DNA of 64,000 nucleotides, taken from contig NZ_JAKKCJ010000001.1 of NCBI RefSeq assembly GCF_021726515.1, positions 1 through 64,000 on the forward strand, in the 5' to 3' direction. The notes beneath the pieces are model-generated. The model had not been told where the DNA came from, made no database searches, and saw nothing but the letters and a program-made list of their open reading frames with translations. Positions 44,261-53,242 of this stretch are shown piece after piece. Each line of letters opens with the position of its first letter. The first letter of the stretch is position 1. Position numbers and translations under genes: made by a program. Source of the DNA: Vibrio sp. CK2-1. Its GTDB lineage: Bacteria; Pseudomonadota; Gammaproteobacteria; Enterobacterales; Vibrionaceae.

Positions 44261-45478
44261 ATGAAAATTCAAGACATAAAAGTATTCGTTTGCAGTCCGG
44301 GAAGAAACTTCGTCACCGTTAAGGTCATCACAGAAGATGGTACTTACGGTTTAGGCGATGCGACGGTCAATGGACGCGAGTTAGCCGTGGCCACCTACTT
44401 AGAAGAACACGTTGTTCCTTGCTTAATTGGCCGTGATGCGCACAGTATTGAAGATATTTGGCAATACCTATATCAAGGTGTGTATTGGCGTCGTGGACCA
44501 ATCACTATGGCTGCCATTGCCGCAATTGATATGGCTTTATGGGATATTAAAGGTAAAGTCGCTGGCCTACCGGTTTATCAACTACTAGGTGGTAAATGCC
44601 GTACTGGTGTCAGTTTGTATGCTCATGCCAATGGCGAAAATATTGACGATACATTGGATAAAGTCCAAGAATGTATCGACCAAGGCTTTAAAGCTGTCAG
44701 ACTGCAATCGGCTATTCCTGGGTTATCTGAAACTTACGGAGTATTAGGCGATAAAAAAGATTACTTCGAGCTACAAGGCAACCGTCCACTACCGCCCGAG
44801 CAAGAATGGTCAACGGCAAAATATTTCAAACTTGTCCCGGAATTATTCAAAAAAGCTCGCGAACGTTTTGGCGACCAAGTTCACTTCTTACATGATGTCC
44901 ATAGTCGCCTCACCCCTATCGAATCCGCTAAATTAGGCAAGATGTTAGAAGAATATAACTTGTTATTCTTAGAAGATGCGTCGATTGCCGAAAACCAAGA
45001 AAACTACAAACTTATTCGTCATCACACCACCACGCCTTTAGCATTAGGTGAAACTTATAACACGATATGGGATTGTAAAGATCTGCTGCAAAACCAGTTG
45101 ATTGATTATATTCGCGTCGCAGCAACTCATGCAGGTGGGATTACCGGAGTGAAAAAGATCTCTGACTTTGCCGCCGTTTACAATGTTCGTACTGCTCCTC
45201 ATGGCGCACCGGATCTTTCTCCAATTTGTTTCGCCGCGCACATGCACTTAAATATTTCGACCCATAACTTTGGCATTCAAGAGTTCGTTGGGTTTGGTAA
45301 TGAAGAATCTAAAACCATCTTTAAACATGGCATGACGCTAGAAAATGGCATGGTGATCATTAGTGATGCACCGGGACTCGGTGTCGAGTTTGATGAAACC
45401 AAAGCCGCAGAGTTTCCTTATAAGCGTTCATATCTGCCAGTAAGCCGTTTAGAAGATGGCACCTTGTGGCACTGGTAA
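44261..45478 (+). CDS. manD: ManD-type dehydratase of the enolase superfamily (mannonate dehydratase)
   Basis: 405 residues, the standard ManD/RspA length. Features: [39 protein letters not shown], and the metal and catalytic sites HDVHSRL (Asp and His, about 210-216), LFLEDAS and LALGETYN (Glu ligands). Many proteins of this family dehydrate D-mannonate, or sometimes D-gluconate, to KDG; some are poorly active. KDG would then enter KdgK and Eda encoded just upstream. GAGGT precedes the ATG. Confidence 0.88.
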   Translation: MKIQDIKVFVCSPGRNFVTVKVITEDGTYGLGDATVNGRELAVATYLEEHVVPCLIGRDAHSIEDIWQYLYQGVYWRRGPITMAAIAAIDMALWDIKGKVAGLPVYQLLGGKCRTGVSLYAHANGENIDDTLDKVQECIDQGFKAVRLQSAIPGLSETYGVLGDKKDYFELQGNRPLPPEQEWSTAKYFKLVPELFKKARERFGDQVHFLHDVHSRLTPIESAKLGKMLEEYNLLFLEDASIAENQENYKLIRHHTTTPLALGETYNTIWDCKDLLQNQLIDYIRVAATHAGGITGVKKISDFAAVYNVRTAPHGAPDLSPICFAAHMHLNISTHNFGIQEFVGFGNEESKTIFKHGMTLENGMVIISDAPGLGVEFDETKAAEFPYKRSYLPVSRLEDGTLWHW

Positions 45479-45510
45479 TCAAGCATTTAAATAGAATTAA
45501 GGAGAATTCC

Positions 45511-46644
45511 ATGACAAGCAAACTGAAAGTATTGGTATATGGAACAGGCTTTGCCGGACAAGGCCATGCACAAGCATTTCGTGATGCTGGCGCTGAAGTG
45601 GTAGGCATTGTGGGTCGTACCCCAAACATCGTTGAAGAAGTCGCGAAAAAAATTAACGTTCCTTATTTTGGTACCGATTGGCAACAAGCATTAGAAACTT
45701 GCCAACCGGATATTGTATCGATTGCAACGCCAGGTGGCGCTCATGTGGAGCCTATCAAGCAAGCTATCCAATTTGGCTGCCATGTTTTTTGTGATAAGCC
45801 ATTAACCGAAGGTGGTGATTCGGCGCAAGAGTTGTATCGATTGGCCGAAGAAAAACAAGTGAAAACAGCTTTTGCGGCAAGCTTCCGTTATATGCCACAC
45901 ATCATGCAAGCTAAAGAATTAGTGGCTCAAGGCTATATTGGTGAACCTCGTGAAGTTGAGTGTATTTCGCACTTTAATCTCGACCCTTACATTCCTTTTG
46001 GCTGGTCACATACCATCGAAAATGGCGGCGGTCGTTTAAATAATAACTTCACTCACTTGGTGTCGATTGTCACATCGGTAGTAGGTGAAAACATTTTAGC
46101 GGTACAAGGTGAAGTCCGTAACGATATGCCAAAAGCGCCTGTGGTTTCAGGGGTACATAACTTTACTGAGCGTCGAAATTTCATTCCAAAAGACATCAAT
46201 GATCCAAGCCTAGAATGGAAAGATTGTAATGTAGAGTGGTCTTATACGGTATTAATCAAGATTGAAAGCCGACTGCCTGCCGCTCAACCGGTTTCTGTTC
46301 TATTCAAACATGGTGGCTTAACTCCACGCTTTAATGAAGATCATATTGTTTTCCACGGCAGCAAAGGCTCGATTTACATTAAAGGTCACTATGGTAATGG
46401 CCCACTGTATCTATGGGGTGAAAACAAAGAATGGGTAGAAGTTGAATTGCCTCAACATATTGCGGATGAACTGCCTAAAATCGAAGATGATACCCAAAGA
46501 AGTTGGACTCACTTAGCTAAGCAATTAGTGCTGGATTTACAAGGCGAAAACGTAGAACCGTATCAAGGTTTTAAAGAAGGCGCGGAGTACCAACAAATTA
46601 TCGACCACATTCGTAAAAATGATCGTTGGTTAGATTTGAACTAG
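45511..46644 (+). CDS. Gfo/Idh/MocA-family oxidoreductase
   Basis: 377 residues from the ATG at 45511, after AAGGAG. The N-terminal Rossmann motif VYGTGFAGQGHAQAF (about 8-22) and the CDKPLTEGG motif (about 93-101) are typical; the C-terminal alpha/beta domain follows. The substrate is not readable. Next to ManD under a LacI regulator, it may oxidise or reduce a sugar acid on the way to mannonate, but this is inference. It follows manD by 32 bases, so they form one operon. Confidence 0.85.
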   Translation: MTSKLKVLVYGTGFAGQGHAQAFRDAGAEVVGIVGRTPNIVEEVAKKINVPYFGTDWQQALETCQPDIVSIATPGGAHVEPIKQAIQFGCHVFCDKPLTEGGDSAQELYRLAEEKQVKTAFAASFRYMPHIMQAKELVAQGYIGEPREVECISHFNLDPYIPFGWSHTIENGGGRLNNNFTHLVSIVTSVVGENILAVQGEVRNDMPKAPVVSGVHNFTERRNFIPKDINDPSLEWKDCNVEWSYTVLIKIESRLPAAQPVSVLFKHGGLTPRFNEDHIVFHGSKGSIYIKGHYGNGPLYLWGENKEWVEVELPQHIADELPKIEDDTQRSWTHLAKQLVLDLQGENVEPYQGFKEGAEYQQIIDHIRKNDRWLDLN

Positions 46645-46664
46645 CATCCAAGATAAATCATAAG

Positions 46665-46692
46665 CAAAAAAAGCCCCACGATAATGTGGGGC
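46665..46692 (-). terminator. Terminator of the PL7 gene at 46746
   Basis: GCCCCAC (46673-46679) pairs with GTGGGGC (46686-46692); the A-run at 46666-46672 is a T-tract when read leftward. It may also stop the rightward oxidoreductase transcript. Confidence 0.75.
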
Positions 46693-46745
46693 AAAGTACT
46701 TCAACCTATAAGAGCAAATCAGTGGAGCATAGGATTAAAAATCTT

Positions 46746-47783
46746 CTATTGATCAAGCGTTAACTTGTAGAAACTTACTTTTGTGTAATCACCCGCTTCT
46801 ATCCCATTGTTGGTACATTGAGATGAGCCAGTATTACATTGGTTGTATGCACCCGCTTTAAAGTACATCCAATCTTGTGCGTAGCTAGTATCTTTCGCTT
46901 CACCTGGGTACGGCTTGCTTAAATCAATATCAAAGGTTTTAACGATTTCAGTCGGCTCACCAATATTCTTTTTGAATGTTAGGTGCATAACGTTATCTTC
47001 AACATTGACATCGTAAGAGAAAACTTCCCCTAGTGCGATACCATCTTCTGGTGATGCATCAGATTGCTTTAAGCGATTTTTCCCAAATACATCGTGTTTG
47101 ATGTCTTTACGGTCAGCTTTGTTTTCTGGGTTTGTTTCATAGTTCCAAGAAAGTGAACCTAGATCGTGGTTAGGTAGTTTGCGGTAAATGATCTTCAATG
47201 GTTCGTTGTTTGAGCCATGGATTTGACCAATAACCACCGCATGTGCGCCAGATTTTGAATCATTACCACTGGTGCTCACCCAATCTACTTTTAAGACTGC
47301 AGATAAGTGGCCACCCACTGAACCGTATTCATCAGCATTGTCATTAGCTGCGATCGCAAAGTTGTTATCTGGTGCTTTATATTCTGTTCCTAGCATTGCA
47401 CGTAACTCAGTACGAGCATTTTTACTATTTGGCGTCGTTACCGCATGGTTTGGAACACTAAATACCATCGCGCCAGATTCTGGGTCAGTAAAGAACCAAT
47501 CTGGATGTGAGAATGGAGGAACATGGTTGTTTAACTGTTCTTTTGATAATTCCATGGTCTTACCTTGACGCCCTGGTTTATCATCTGGGTACGGTAAGTT
47601 AATTTTCCATTTAGATAAGTCAAAGTTTTCAGCAGGCGCTTTATTGACATCAAGCTGTTTGATTAACTCTGCTTGGGTTGCAGTCGGAGCTGCCATGGCT
47701 GTCGATGTAGAGTTTGATTGTTCTGCTGTCGAACAACCCGCTAATAGACCTGCAACAACCAATCCTAAATATACTTTTTTCAT
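46746..47783 (-). CDS. PL7 alginate lyase lipoprotein (second subtype)
   Basis: 345 residues with lipobox LAGC near 13-16 and a Ser/Thr/Ala-rich linker to about residue 50. The PL7 domain has ARTELRAML, catalytic GQIHGSNNEP and WMYFKAGAYNQC. It differs from the subtype at 19601, 26690 and 48098: the FAIAANDNADEYGSVGG segment and a Cys pair in the C-terminal loop (NQCNTGSSQC) are shared in form with the lyase at 53243. Probably an outer-membrane endolyase of a different block preference. AGGGA precedes the ATG. Confidence 0.93.
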   Translation of the reverse strand: MKKVYLGLVVAGLLAGCSTAEQSNSTSTAMAAPTATQAELIKQLDVNKAPAENFDLSKWKINLPYPDDKPGRQGKTMELSKEQLNNHVPPFSHPDWFFTDPESGAMVFSVPNHAVTTPNSKNARTELRAMLGTEYKAPDNNFAIAANDNADEYGSVGGHLSAVLKVDWVSTSGNDSKSGAHAVVIGQIHGSNNEPLKIIYRKLPNHDLGSLSWNYETNPENKADRKDIKHDVFGKNRLKQSDASPEDGIALGEVFSYDVNVEDNVMHLTFKKNIGEPTEIVKTFDIDLSKPYPGEAKDTSYAQDWMYFKAGAYNQCNTGSSQCTNNGIEAGDYTKVSFYKLTLDQ

Positions 47784-47847
47784 TTTAGATACATTCCCTA
47801 ATTCAGATAATAACTGCGTCTCTAATGCAAAAAACTATAACTTAATA

Positions 47848-48027
47848 TTGTATTACTTAATGTGAGGTGGGTAGATTTATAATCTTTTCATTCAACTACA
47901 AGCAACTGAAAAGGCAAGGAAGTTAATATCGAAAAGCCGTTAAAGCCTTGTTTCGTCTAGCATCAGCACAATCAACCCTACAAAGATTAATCATACAAAT
48001 AAGTTCATTTTTGTGATCTTTCTCAGC
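47848..48027. promoter_or_regulatory. Two operator-like sites and a CRP-like site before a PL7 gene
   Basis: TTGTATTACTT (47848-47858) and TAATCATACAA (47988-47998) are each one base off the FadR-type pattern. TGTGA-N6-TCAGC (48012-48027) is a CRP-like site with two mismatches. They lie 65, 205 and 229 bases before the PL7 start at 47783. Confidence 0.45.
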
Positions 48028-48037
48028 ATTAGACGGA

Positions 48038-48075
48038 TAAAAAAATAAGAGCCTACCGATAAGTAAGCTCTTATT
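48038..48075 (-). terminator. Terminator of the PL7-CBM32 gene at 48098
   Basis: AATAAGAGC pairs with GCTCTTATT; the A-run at 48039-48045 is a T-tract read leftward. Confidence 0.75.
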
Positions 48076-48097
48076 ATCTTAAGATTTGTCTATTCTA

Positions 48098-49513
48098 TTA
48101 ATGACTGTAATTGTCGTGAGTATTGCTTAACTCGTAGAAAGTGACTTTCGCATAATCATCGTCTTCACTGGTGTTATCTTGTAAGTAAATACCTGCTTTG
48201 AAGTACATGTAGTTACTTGCATCATCATAACCACTGCCCGACATATCGACCGTTTTCTGTGCGAGCTGTGAACCATTTTGGCTAATCGTCACAATTAAAT
48301 CGTCACCGTTGACCGTAATGTCGTATGAGAAGGTTTCATCCAACTCAATACCATCTGATGGATTGCTGGTTGAATTTAAGCTACCACTAGAGCTCACCAT
48401 TGAACCAAGTAAGTTGTACCAGGTTTCATCGCCACCATCTGATTTTGATGTTTCGTGAGCAAAGTAGATCGCCCCTTTACTGTTGTTCGGCAACTTATGG
48501 TAGTACAGGCGAATCGGTTCATTATTCTGAGCATGGATCTGCCCAACCACAATACGACCAACTTGTTCATTGTTTGATGAAGTTGTCGTTACATGGTTCA
48601 CCGCTAACGTGGCTTTTAATGTTCCATCGATACCAGCAAAGTCGCCTTGGTCACTACTTGAAATGCTTGAGAACGCCCAGTTATTTTCTGCACCACTGGT
48701 CGATTTAGAGGTATCACCACGACGCAACATTTCACGTAGTTCTGTACGAACATACTTAGTGTTTTCGGATGTTTTATAGCCTTTCACTGGCGTATAGAAG
48801 ACCATTCCACCATCTGAACCTGTGTAGAAAAAGTCATCTTCATAGCTTGCGGCTAATTCATTTTCTTTAATTGATGTTGCGTAACCGTCACCTTCATCTA
48901 AAGGAATACTTAGATACCAATCTAGTAAGTCAAAATTGCTAGAAGGTGCTTTACTTGCATCTAGATCAAAGTCCGTACCACCTGAGTTAGATCCTGACCC
49001 CGAGCCGCCTGAGCCTGACGAGCTATCATCACCAAAGGCCTGAACCTCCATAATATTGGTCCAATCACTGCCAGCGGTATTATCAAACACTTTAATGCGA
49101 ACCCAACGAGCTTGAATATCATCAAAATCATAGGTTTCTAATTGTGCCGATGAACCTGAGCTATTTCCCGAATACACTTTAGTCCAAGTATTACTTGAAC
49201 CATCGGCAAGTGTACGAATCTCAAATCGGTTACTTAATTGGTCGCCTCGACCCCAAGCAACTTTTATGTAGTTAAGGTTCTTCACCTCACCTAGATCCAG
49301 CACCAAGTTAACATCACTGCCGGAATCATAAGCCGCCCACCGCGACTCCCATTGAGTTGTGCCATCAATCGCTTTAGACGCTGGATAATTACTATGAGCG
49401 CCACCCCAGTCTGAGGCTTCAACGATATTTAATTGTGCCGCATTGGCAGCTGAGCTAAGCGAAATTAATGCTGCTAATGAGCTTATTTTTGCTGTTTTTC
49501 CAAATGACTTCAT
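48098..49513 (-). CDS. PL7 alginate lyase with N-terminal CBM32, secreted
   Basis: 471 residues from the ATG at 49513, after GGTGA; an in-frame ATG lies at 49525. A standard signal peptide (to about ANAAQ), with no lipobox Cys, so it is probably released, unlike the lipoprotein lyases. CBM32 domain about 25-160 (AIDGTTQWESRWAAY, ARWVRIKVFD), a Ser/Gly-rich linker (about 165-185), then PL7 with RTELREML, GQIHAQNNEP and YMYFKAGIYLQD. In the last motif the usual NQN is LQD, a small change at the active-site strand. Same subtype as the lyases at 19601 and 26690. Confidence 0.93.
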   Translation of the reverse strand: MKSFGKTAKISSLAALISLSSAANAAQLNIVEASDWGGAHSNYPASKAIDGTTQWESRWAAYDSGSDVNLVLDLGEVKNLNYIKVAWGRGDQLSNRFEIRTLADGSSNTWTKVYSGNSSGSSAQLETYDFDDIQARWVRIKVFDNTAGSDWTNIMEVQAFGDDSSSGSGGSGSGSNSGGTDFDLDASKAPSSNFDLLDWYLSIPLDEGDGYATSIKENELAASYEDDFFYTGSDGGMVFYTPVKGYKTSENTKYVRTELREMLRRGDTSKSTSGAENNWAFSSISSSDQGDFAGIDGTLKATLAVNHVTTTSSNNEQVGRIVVGQIHAQNNEPIRLYYHKLPNNSKGAIYFAHETSKSDGGDETWYNLLGSMVSSSGSLNSTSNPSDGIELDETFSYDITVNGDDLIVTISQNGSQLAQKTVDMSGSGYDDASNYMYFKAGIYLQDNTSEDDDYAKVTFYELSNTHDNYSH

Positions 49514-49772
49514 TCTATTCACCATTTATTAAAATTATTGTGAATATTGATATTTCAATTACTACTTAAATATTGGTCCATCAATATTTAACCCCTGCCC
49601 TTTCAACTGAATATTTCCTCAATAAAAATATCTTATGAATCAACATGTCTTTTGAAAAGTATGCTTTCTTTTAGCAAAGCACGTCTTTTAGTAAAGCAGG
49701 GATACAAGCCAGTTTTTGATACATACTCATTTTGGCCTGCTCAAATAAAATAGCAGCCAATCATAAACTTGT

Positions 49773-49811
49773 TCATATCGAGATCACATTTTAAATAATT
49801 TAATACTACAA
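49773..49811. promoter_or_regulatory. CRP-like and operator-like sites upstream of the PL7-CBM32 gene
   Basis: The complement of 49773-49788 reads TGTGA-N6-TATGA, a CRP-like site with two mismatches. TAATACTACAA (49801-49811) is one base off the FadR-type pattern. Both are over 250 bases from the leftward start and may act on the rightward TRAP genes instead. The rest of 49514-50004 is AT-rich; TTCCA-N6-TCACA at 49942-49957 is a weak CRP-like site. Confidence 0.35.
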
Positions 49812-50004
49812 ATTAAATCTATCAATAATAGACGTCATTCGATTGAAATATAAAAATGTTGTGACAACCATCACTTAAACACTATTTTTAACTCAATAAT
49901 AAACAATACATTTATTGTGGTTTTATGTATTTCAGTACTAATTCCACTCAGATCACAAATGTGACTAAATGTAAGATGCCGGTCAAATTCTGAACCCTTA
50001 TTTA

Positions 50005-50015
50005 TTGTATTACAA
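50005..50015. promoter_or_regulatory. FadR-type operator-like site before TRAP operon (TTGTATTACAA)
   Basis: A perfect palindrome, identical to the site before kdgF, 51 bases before the TRAP binding-protein gene. Confidence 0.65.
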
Positions 50016-50065
50016 AATTACATAACTAGACTGAATATCAAACAACAACATAATAAGGACGTTAC

Positions 50066-51028
50066 ATGAAAAAGCTGATTTTACCTCTTGCTATCGCGGC
50101 CCTCTTTACTAACTTTTCTGCCTCAGCAAAAACCTTAACTCTTGGCCATGCAATGTCATTAGACAACGCAGCCCATAAAGGCATGGTTATCTTTGCTGAC
50201 AAAGTAAAAGAAAAATCGAACGGGGATCTTACGGTCAAAATCTTCCCAAATGCGCAACTTGGTTCAGAGCGTGATCAAGCAGAACAAGTTGTGACGGGTG
50301 CGATTGATATGGCAAAAATCAATGGTTCATTAGCAGAATCATTCGAACCAACCTTTAAAGTTATCTCGATTCCATTCCTATTTAATAGCCCAGAGCACAT
50401 GCGTTCATTCATGCGTAGTGACTCTGCTGAAGAATTACTTCAATCAAGTAAAGGTAAAGGTTTCATTGGCTTAACGTTTTATGATTCAGGCTCACGTAGC
50501 TTCTATGCGAAAAAACCAATTAAAACCCCAGAAGATCTTGCTGGTTTGAAAATTCGTGTTCCAGAATCTCCAACCATGATGAAAATGATCAGCTTACTTG
50601 GTGCTAAAGCTACGCCACTTCCATTTACAGAAGTGTATACCGGCTTACAACAGGGTGTTATCGATGCAGCGGAAAACAACGTGTCGAGCTTAGTTGAAAT
50701 GCGTCACAGTGAAGTTGCTAAATTTTACTCAATGGACCAACACACTATGAGTCCTGATTTGATCATTATCTCTGAAAACACTTGGGCAAATCTAAGTGAA
50801 GAAGAGCGTAAGATCATGAAAGAAGCCGCAGCGGAATCTTTAGAAGAAGAAATTAAAATCTGGGATCAAACTGAAAATGCTAACGTTGAAAAAGCGAAGA
50901 AAATGGGCGTAACGTTTGTTGAAGTGGATAAAGCTAAATTCCAAGAGAAGGTAAAACCTATGCTGGATGACGCGAAGAAAGATCCAAAACTTAGCTACTT
51001 CATCGATAAAATCCAAGCGATTCAATAA
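50066..51028 (+). CDS. TRAP transporter substrate-binding protein (DctP family)
   Basis: 320 residues with a signal peptide ending near SASA. The DctP family fold is marked by LTLGHAMSLDNAAHKG, VKIFPNAQLGSERDQAEQV, the DLAGLKIRVPESPTM stretch with the conserved carboxylate-binding Arg (about 152), and GVIDAAENN. The periplasmic receptor of a tripartite sodium-driven importer for an acidic solute, here probably a uronate, DEH or short oligoalginate. The perfect operator shared with kdgF supports that. AAGGA precedes the ATG. Confidence 0.9.
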   Translation: MKKLILPLAIAALFTNFSASAKTLTLGHAMSLDNAAHKGMVIFADKVKEKSNGDLTVKIFPNAQLGSERDQAEQVVTGAIDMAKINGSLAESFEPTFKVISIPFLFNSPEHMRSFMRSDSAEELLQSSKGKGFIGLTFYDSGSRSFYAKKPIKTPEDLAGLKIRVPESPTMMKMISLLGAKATPLPFTEVYTGLQQGVIDAAENNVSSLVEMRHSEVAKFYSMDQHTMSPDLIIISENTWANLSEEERKIMKEAAAESLEEEIKIWDQTENANVEKAKKMGVTFVEVDKAKFQEKVKPMLDDAKKDPKLSYFIDKIQAIQ

Positions 51029-51078
51029 TTCAACATCGTACTTTTATCATGTTTGCTCTATTGAAGTTTTGACAACAA

Positions 51079-51160
51079 TATAGCCAAAAAATTGGAACTG
51101 CAGTGAGGCGATAAGTGAAAAACACTGTCAACTTATCTGCAGTTTCAACTTCGTAGGCTA
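51079..51160. repeat. Decayed ERIC-like element within the TRAP gene cluster
   Basis: An 82-base copy related to 19439-19524: TATAGCC at the left and GGCTA at the right, with GGAACTGCAG and CTGCAGTTTC inside. It sits between the binding protein and the small membrane subunit genes, so it would be transcribed if they form one operon. Confidence 0.6.
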
Positions 51161-51196
51161 AGGGTAAACAGCTTTTGATAGTATTAAGGAACGCAC

Positions 51197-51682
51197 ATGT
51201 TTGTTCTGCTTAAAAATATAAGATCCTACCTAGATAAATCCATATTAATTTTTTGCGGTTTTGCATTACTGGCTTTAGTTGTCACAGTAACTTGGCAAGT
51301 ATTTAGTCGGTATATTTTAAATGATCCAAGTTCATTTACTGATGAATTGTCACGTTATTTAATGATTTGGTTAGGCCTACTGGGCGCCAGTTACTTATTT
51401 GGTAAAAGAGGCCATTTAGCGATTACTTTATTGGCTGATAATATTCCACCTAAATGGAACACTGCCCTTCAACTCTTTATTAACTTCCTTGCTTTATCTT
51501 TTGTTTCTCTTGCCATGTTAAAAGGTGGCTGGGCATTAATTGGGCGTACTATGCAGCAATTCTCCCCTGCTTTACAAATCCCAATGGCCTACGTGTATTT
51601 TATTTTACCCTTGTCCGGCGTTCTAATTGTTTTCTATTTAATACTCAACATTTTAGAACCTTTTATTAAAGAATCTCACTAA
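51197..51682 (+). CDS. TRAP transporter small membrane subunit (DctQ family)
   Basis: 161 residues with four predicted helices and the usual DctQ features TWQVFSRYILNDPSSFTDEL (about 35-55) and LMIWLGLLGASYLFGKRGHLA. It pairs with the large subunit 12 bases downstream. AAGGAA precedes the ATG. It lies 168 bases after the binding protein, a gap enlarged by an ERIC-like repeat. Confidence 0.9.
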   Translation: MFVLLKNIRSYLDKSILIFCGFALLALVVTVTWQVFSRYILNDPSSFTDELSRYLMIWLGLLGASYLFGKRGHLAITLLADNIPPKWNTALQLFINFLALSFVSLAMLKGGWALIGRTMQQFSPALQIPMAYVYFILPLSGVLIVFYLILNILEPFIKESH

Positions 51683-51694
51683 GGTCCCGCGAAT

Positions 51695-53002
51695 ATGGAT
51701 ATTTCTGTTGGTTTTTGGCTGTTATGCCTGTTTTTAACCATGGTTGCGCTCAGTGTGCCGATTGCGATTGCAATTGCGATGTCTTCACTGGTGATCATGT
51801 ACACCATTCTCCCTTTTGATGTTGCTTCAATGACTGCTGGACAAAAGATTGTCACCGGGGTCGATAGCTTTAGTTTGCTTGCTATTCCATTCTTTATTCT
51901 GGCAGGCAATATAATGAACCGAGGCGGTATTGCTGGCAGGTTGATTAACTTTGCAAAATTGTTAGTTGGCCGTCTTCCTGGCTCTCTTGCCCACGTTAAT
52001 ATTTTATCCAATATGATGTTTGGTGCGGTATCTGGCTCGGCAGTTGCGGCGGCGGCAGCGGTAGGTAAAACCCTTGCACCTGAAATGAAAAAAGAAGGTT
52101 ACGACAAGGCTTACTCAACGGCGGTTAACGTCGCTTCTTGCCCTGCAGGCCTACTTATTCCACCAAGTAATTCATTGATTGTTTTTTCCGTGGTCAGTGG
52201 TGGTACTTCAGTTGCGGCCTTATTTATTGCCGGTTACGTTCCAGGCATATTAATGGGCTTAAGCTGCATGGTTGTGGCTTACATTATTGCGAAACGTAAA
52301 GGTTACGATAAACACGCGGTCGAGCGTCATACTTTAAGACAAGTGGCCTCTATTGTATGGCAAGCCGTACCGAGCTTAGGTTTAATCTTCGTGGTTATCG
52401 GCGGCATTATTGGTGGGGTATTTACTGCAACCGAAGGCGCTTGTATCGCAGTACTTTATTCTTTTATTTTGTCGCTGTGTTATCGAACGATCAGCTGGCA
52501 AGATATTAAACAAATCAGCATTGAAACTACTGAAATCACTGGCATCATGCTGTTTATTATCGGTGCTTCTACCATCATGTCTTGGGCAATGGCGTTTACT
52601 GGCCTACCGGGAATGATTAGTGATTGGATGTTATCTATTTCTGATAATCCGATCATTATTTTCCTATTAATGAATCTTATTTTATTAATCGTCGGCATGT
52701 TCATGGATTTAACCCCTGCACTGCTCATTTTCACCCCAATCTTTATGCCAATCGCGGCACAGCTTGGTATGGACCCGATTCATTTTGCCATGATGATTAT
52801 CTTTAACTTATGTATTGGTATTGCCACCCCACCAGTTGGTACGGCTTTATTCGTAGGTTGTAGTGTCAGTGGTGTCAAAATTGAAAAAGTTATTCGAGCC
52901 ATTCTGCCATTCTGTGGCGTGCTAATTATTACCTTATTGCTGATTACCTTCATTCCAGCATTAAGCTTATTCTTACCAAAATTCTTTGGTTTAATTCATT
53001 AA
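51695..53002 (+). CDS. TRAP transporter large membrane subunit (DctM family)
   Basis: 435 residues, 11-12 helices. DctM marks: FILAGNIMNRGGIAGRLI, the MFGAVSGSAVAAAAAVG hairpin (about 107-123), PPSNSLIVFS and the C-terminal GIATPPVGTALFVG. It forms the sodium-coupled channel with the DctQ subunit. AAGG lies upstream. Substrate follows that of the DctP protein. Confidence 0.92.
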   Translation: MDISVGFWLLCLFLTMVALSVPIAIAIAMSSLVIMYTILPFDVASMTAGQKIVTGVDSFSLLAIPFFILAGNIMNRGGIAGRLINFAKLLVGRLPGSLAHVNILSNMMFGAVSGSAVAAAAAVGKTLAPEMKKEGYDKAYSTAVNVASCPAGLLIPPSNSLIVFSVVSGGTSVAALFIAGYVPGILMGLSCMVVAYIIAKRKGYDKHAVERHTLRQVASIVWQAVPSLGLIFVVIGGIIGGVFTATEGACIAVLYSFILSLCYRTISWQDIKQISIETTEITGIMLFIIGASTIMSWAMAFTGLPGMISDWMLSISDNPIIIFLLMNLILLIVGMFMDLTPALLIFTPIFMPIAAQLGMDPIHFAMMIIFNLCIGIATPPVGTALFVGCSVSGVKIEKVIRAILPFCGVLIITLLLITFIPALSLFLPKFFGLIH

Positions 53003-53040
53003 TAATTAGAGGGTTATAAAGATATCCCATCATTAAAATT

Positions 53041-53073
53041 ATTCTCCCTAGTTAAATGTAAGCTAGGGAGAAT
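53041..53073 (+). terminator. Hairpin after the TRAP operon
   Basis: ATTCTCCCTAG pairs perfectly with CTAGGGAGAAT around an 11-base loop. The tail is AT-rich but not a clean T-run, so termination is probable rather than certain. Confidence 0.6.
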
Positions 53074-53119
53074 AAAAAGTTTTAAAAAGTGATCTTGCGC
53101 TATTTTCCCTTCCGTAATA

Positions 53120-53156
53120 TGTGACAAAACTCACCACCCCACCTTTTGTATTATTA
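53120..53156. promoter_or_regulatory. Strong CRP-like site followed by operator-like site before a PL7 gene
   Basis: TGTGA-N6-TCACC (53120-53135) is one base from the CRP consensus halves. TTGTATTATTA (53146-53156) is one base off the FadR-type pattern and starts 11 bases after it. The pair lies 87-123 bases before the lyase start, consistent with activation by CRP and repression by a GntR protein. Confidence 0.6.
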
Positions 53157-53242
53157 TAAGATTTTACTATCTAGACGTTAATTAGATATCTGTACCCAAG
53201 TATAAAAAACAATTAAAACATAACGTTAAATAAGGATAGAAA

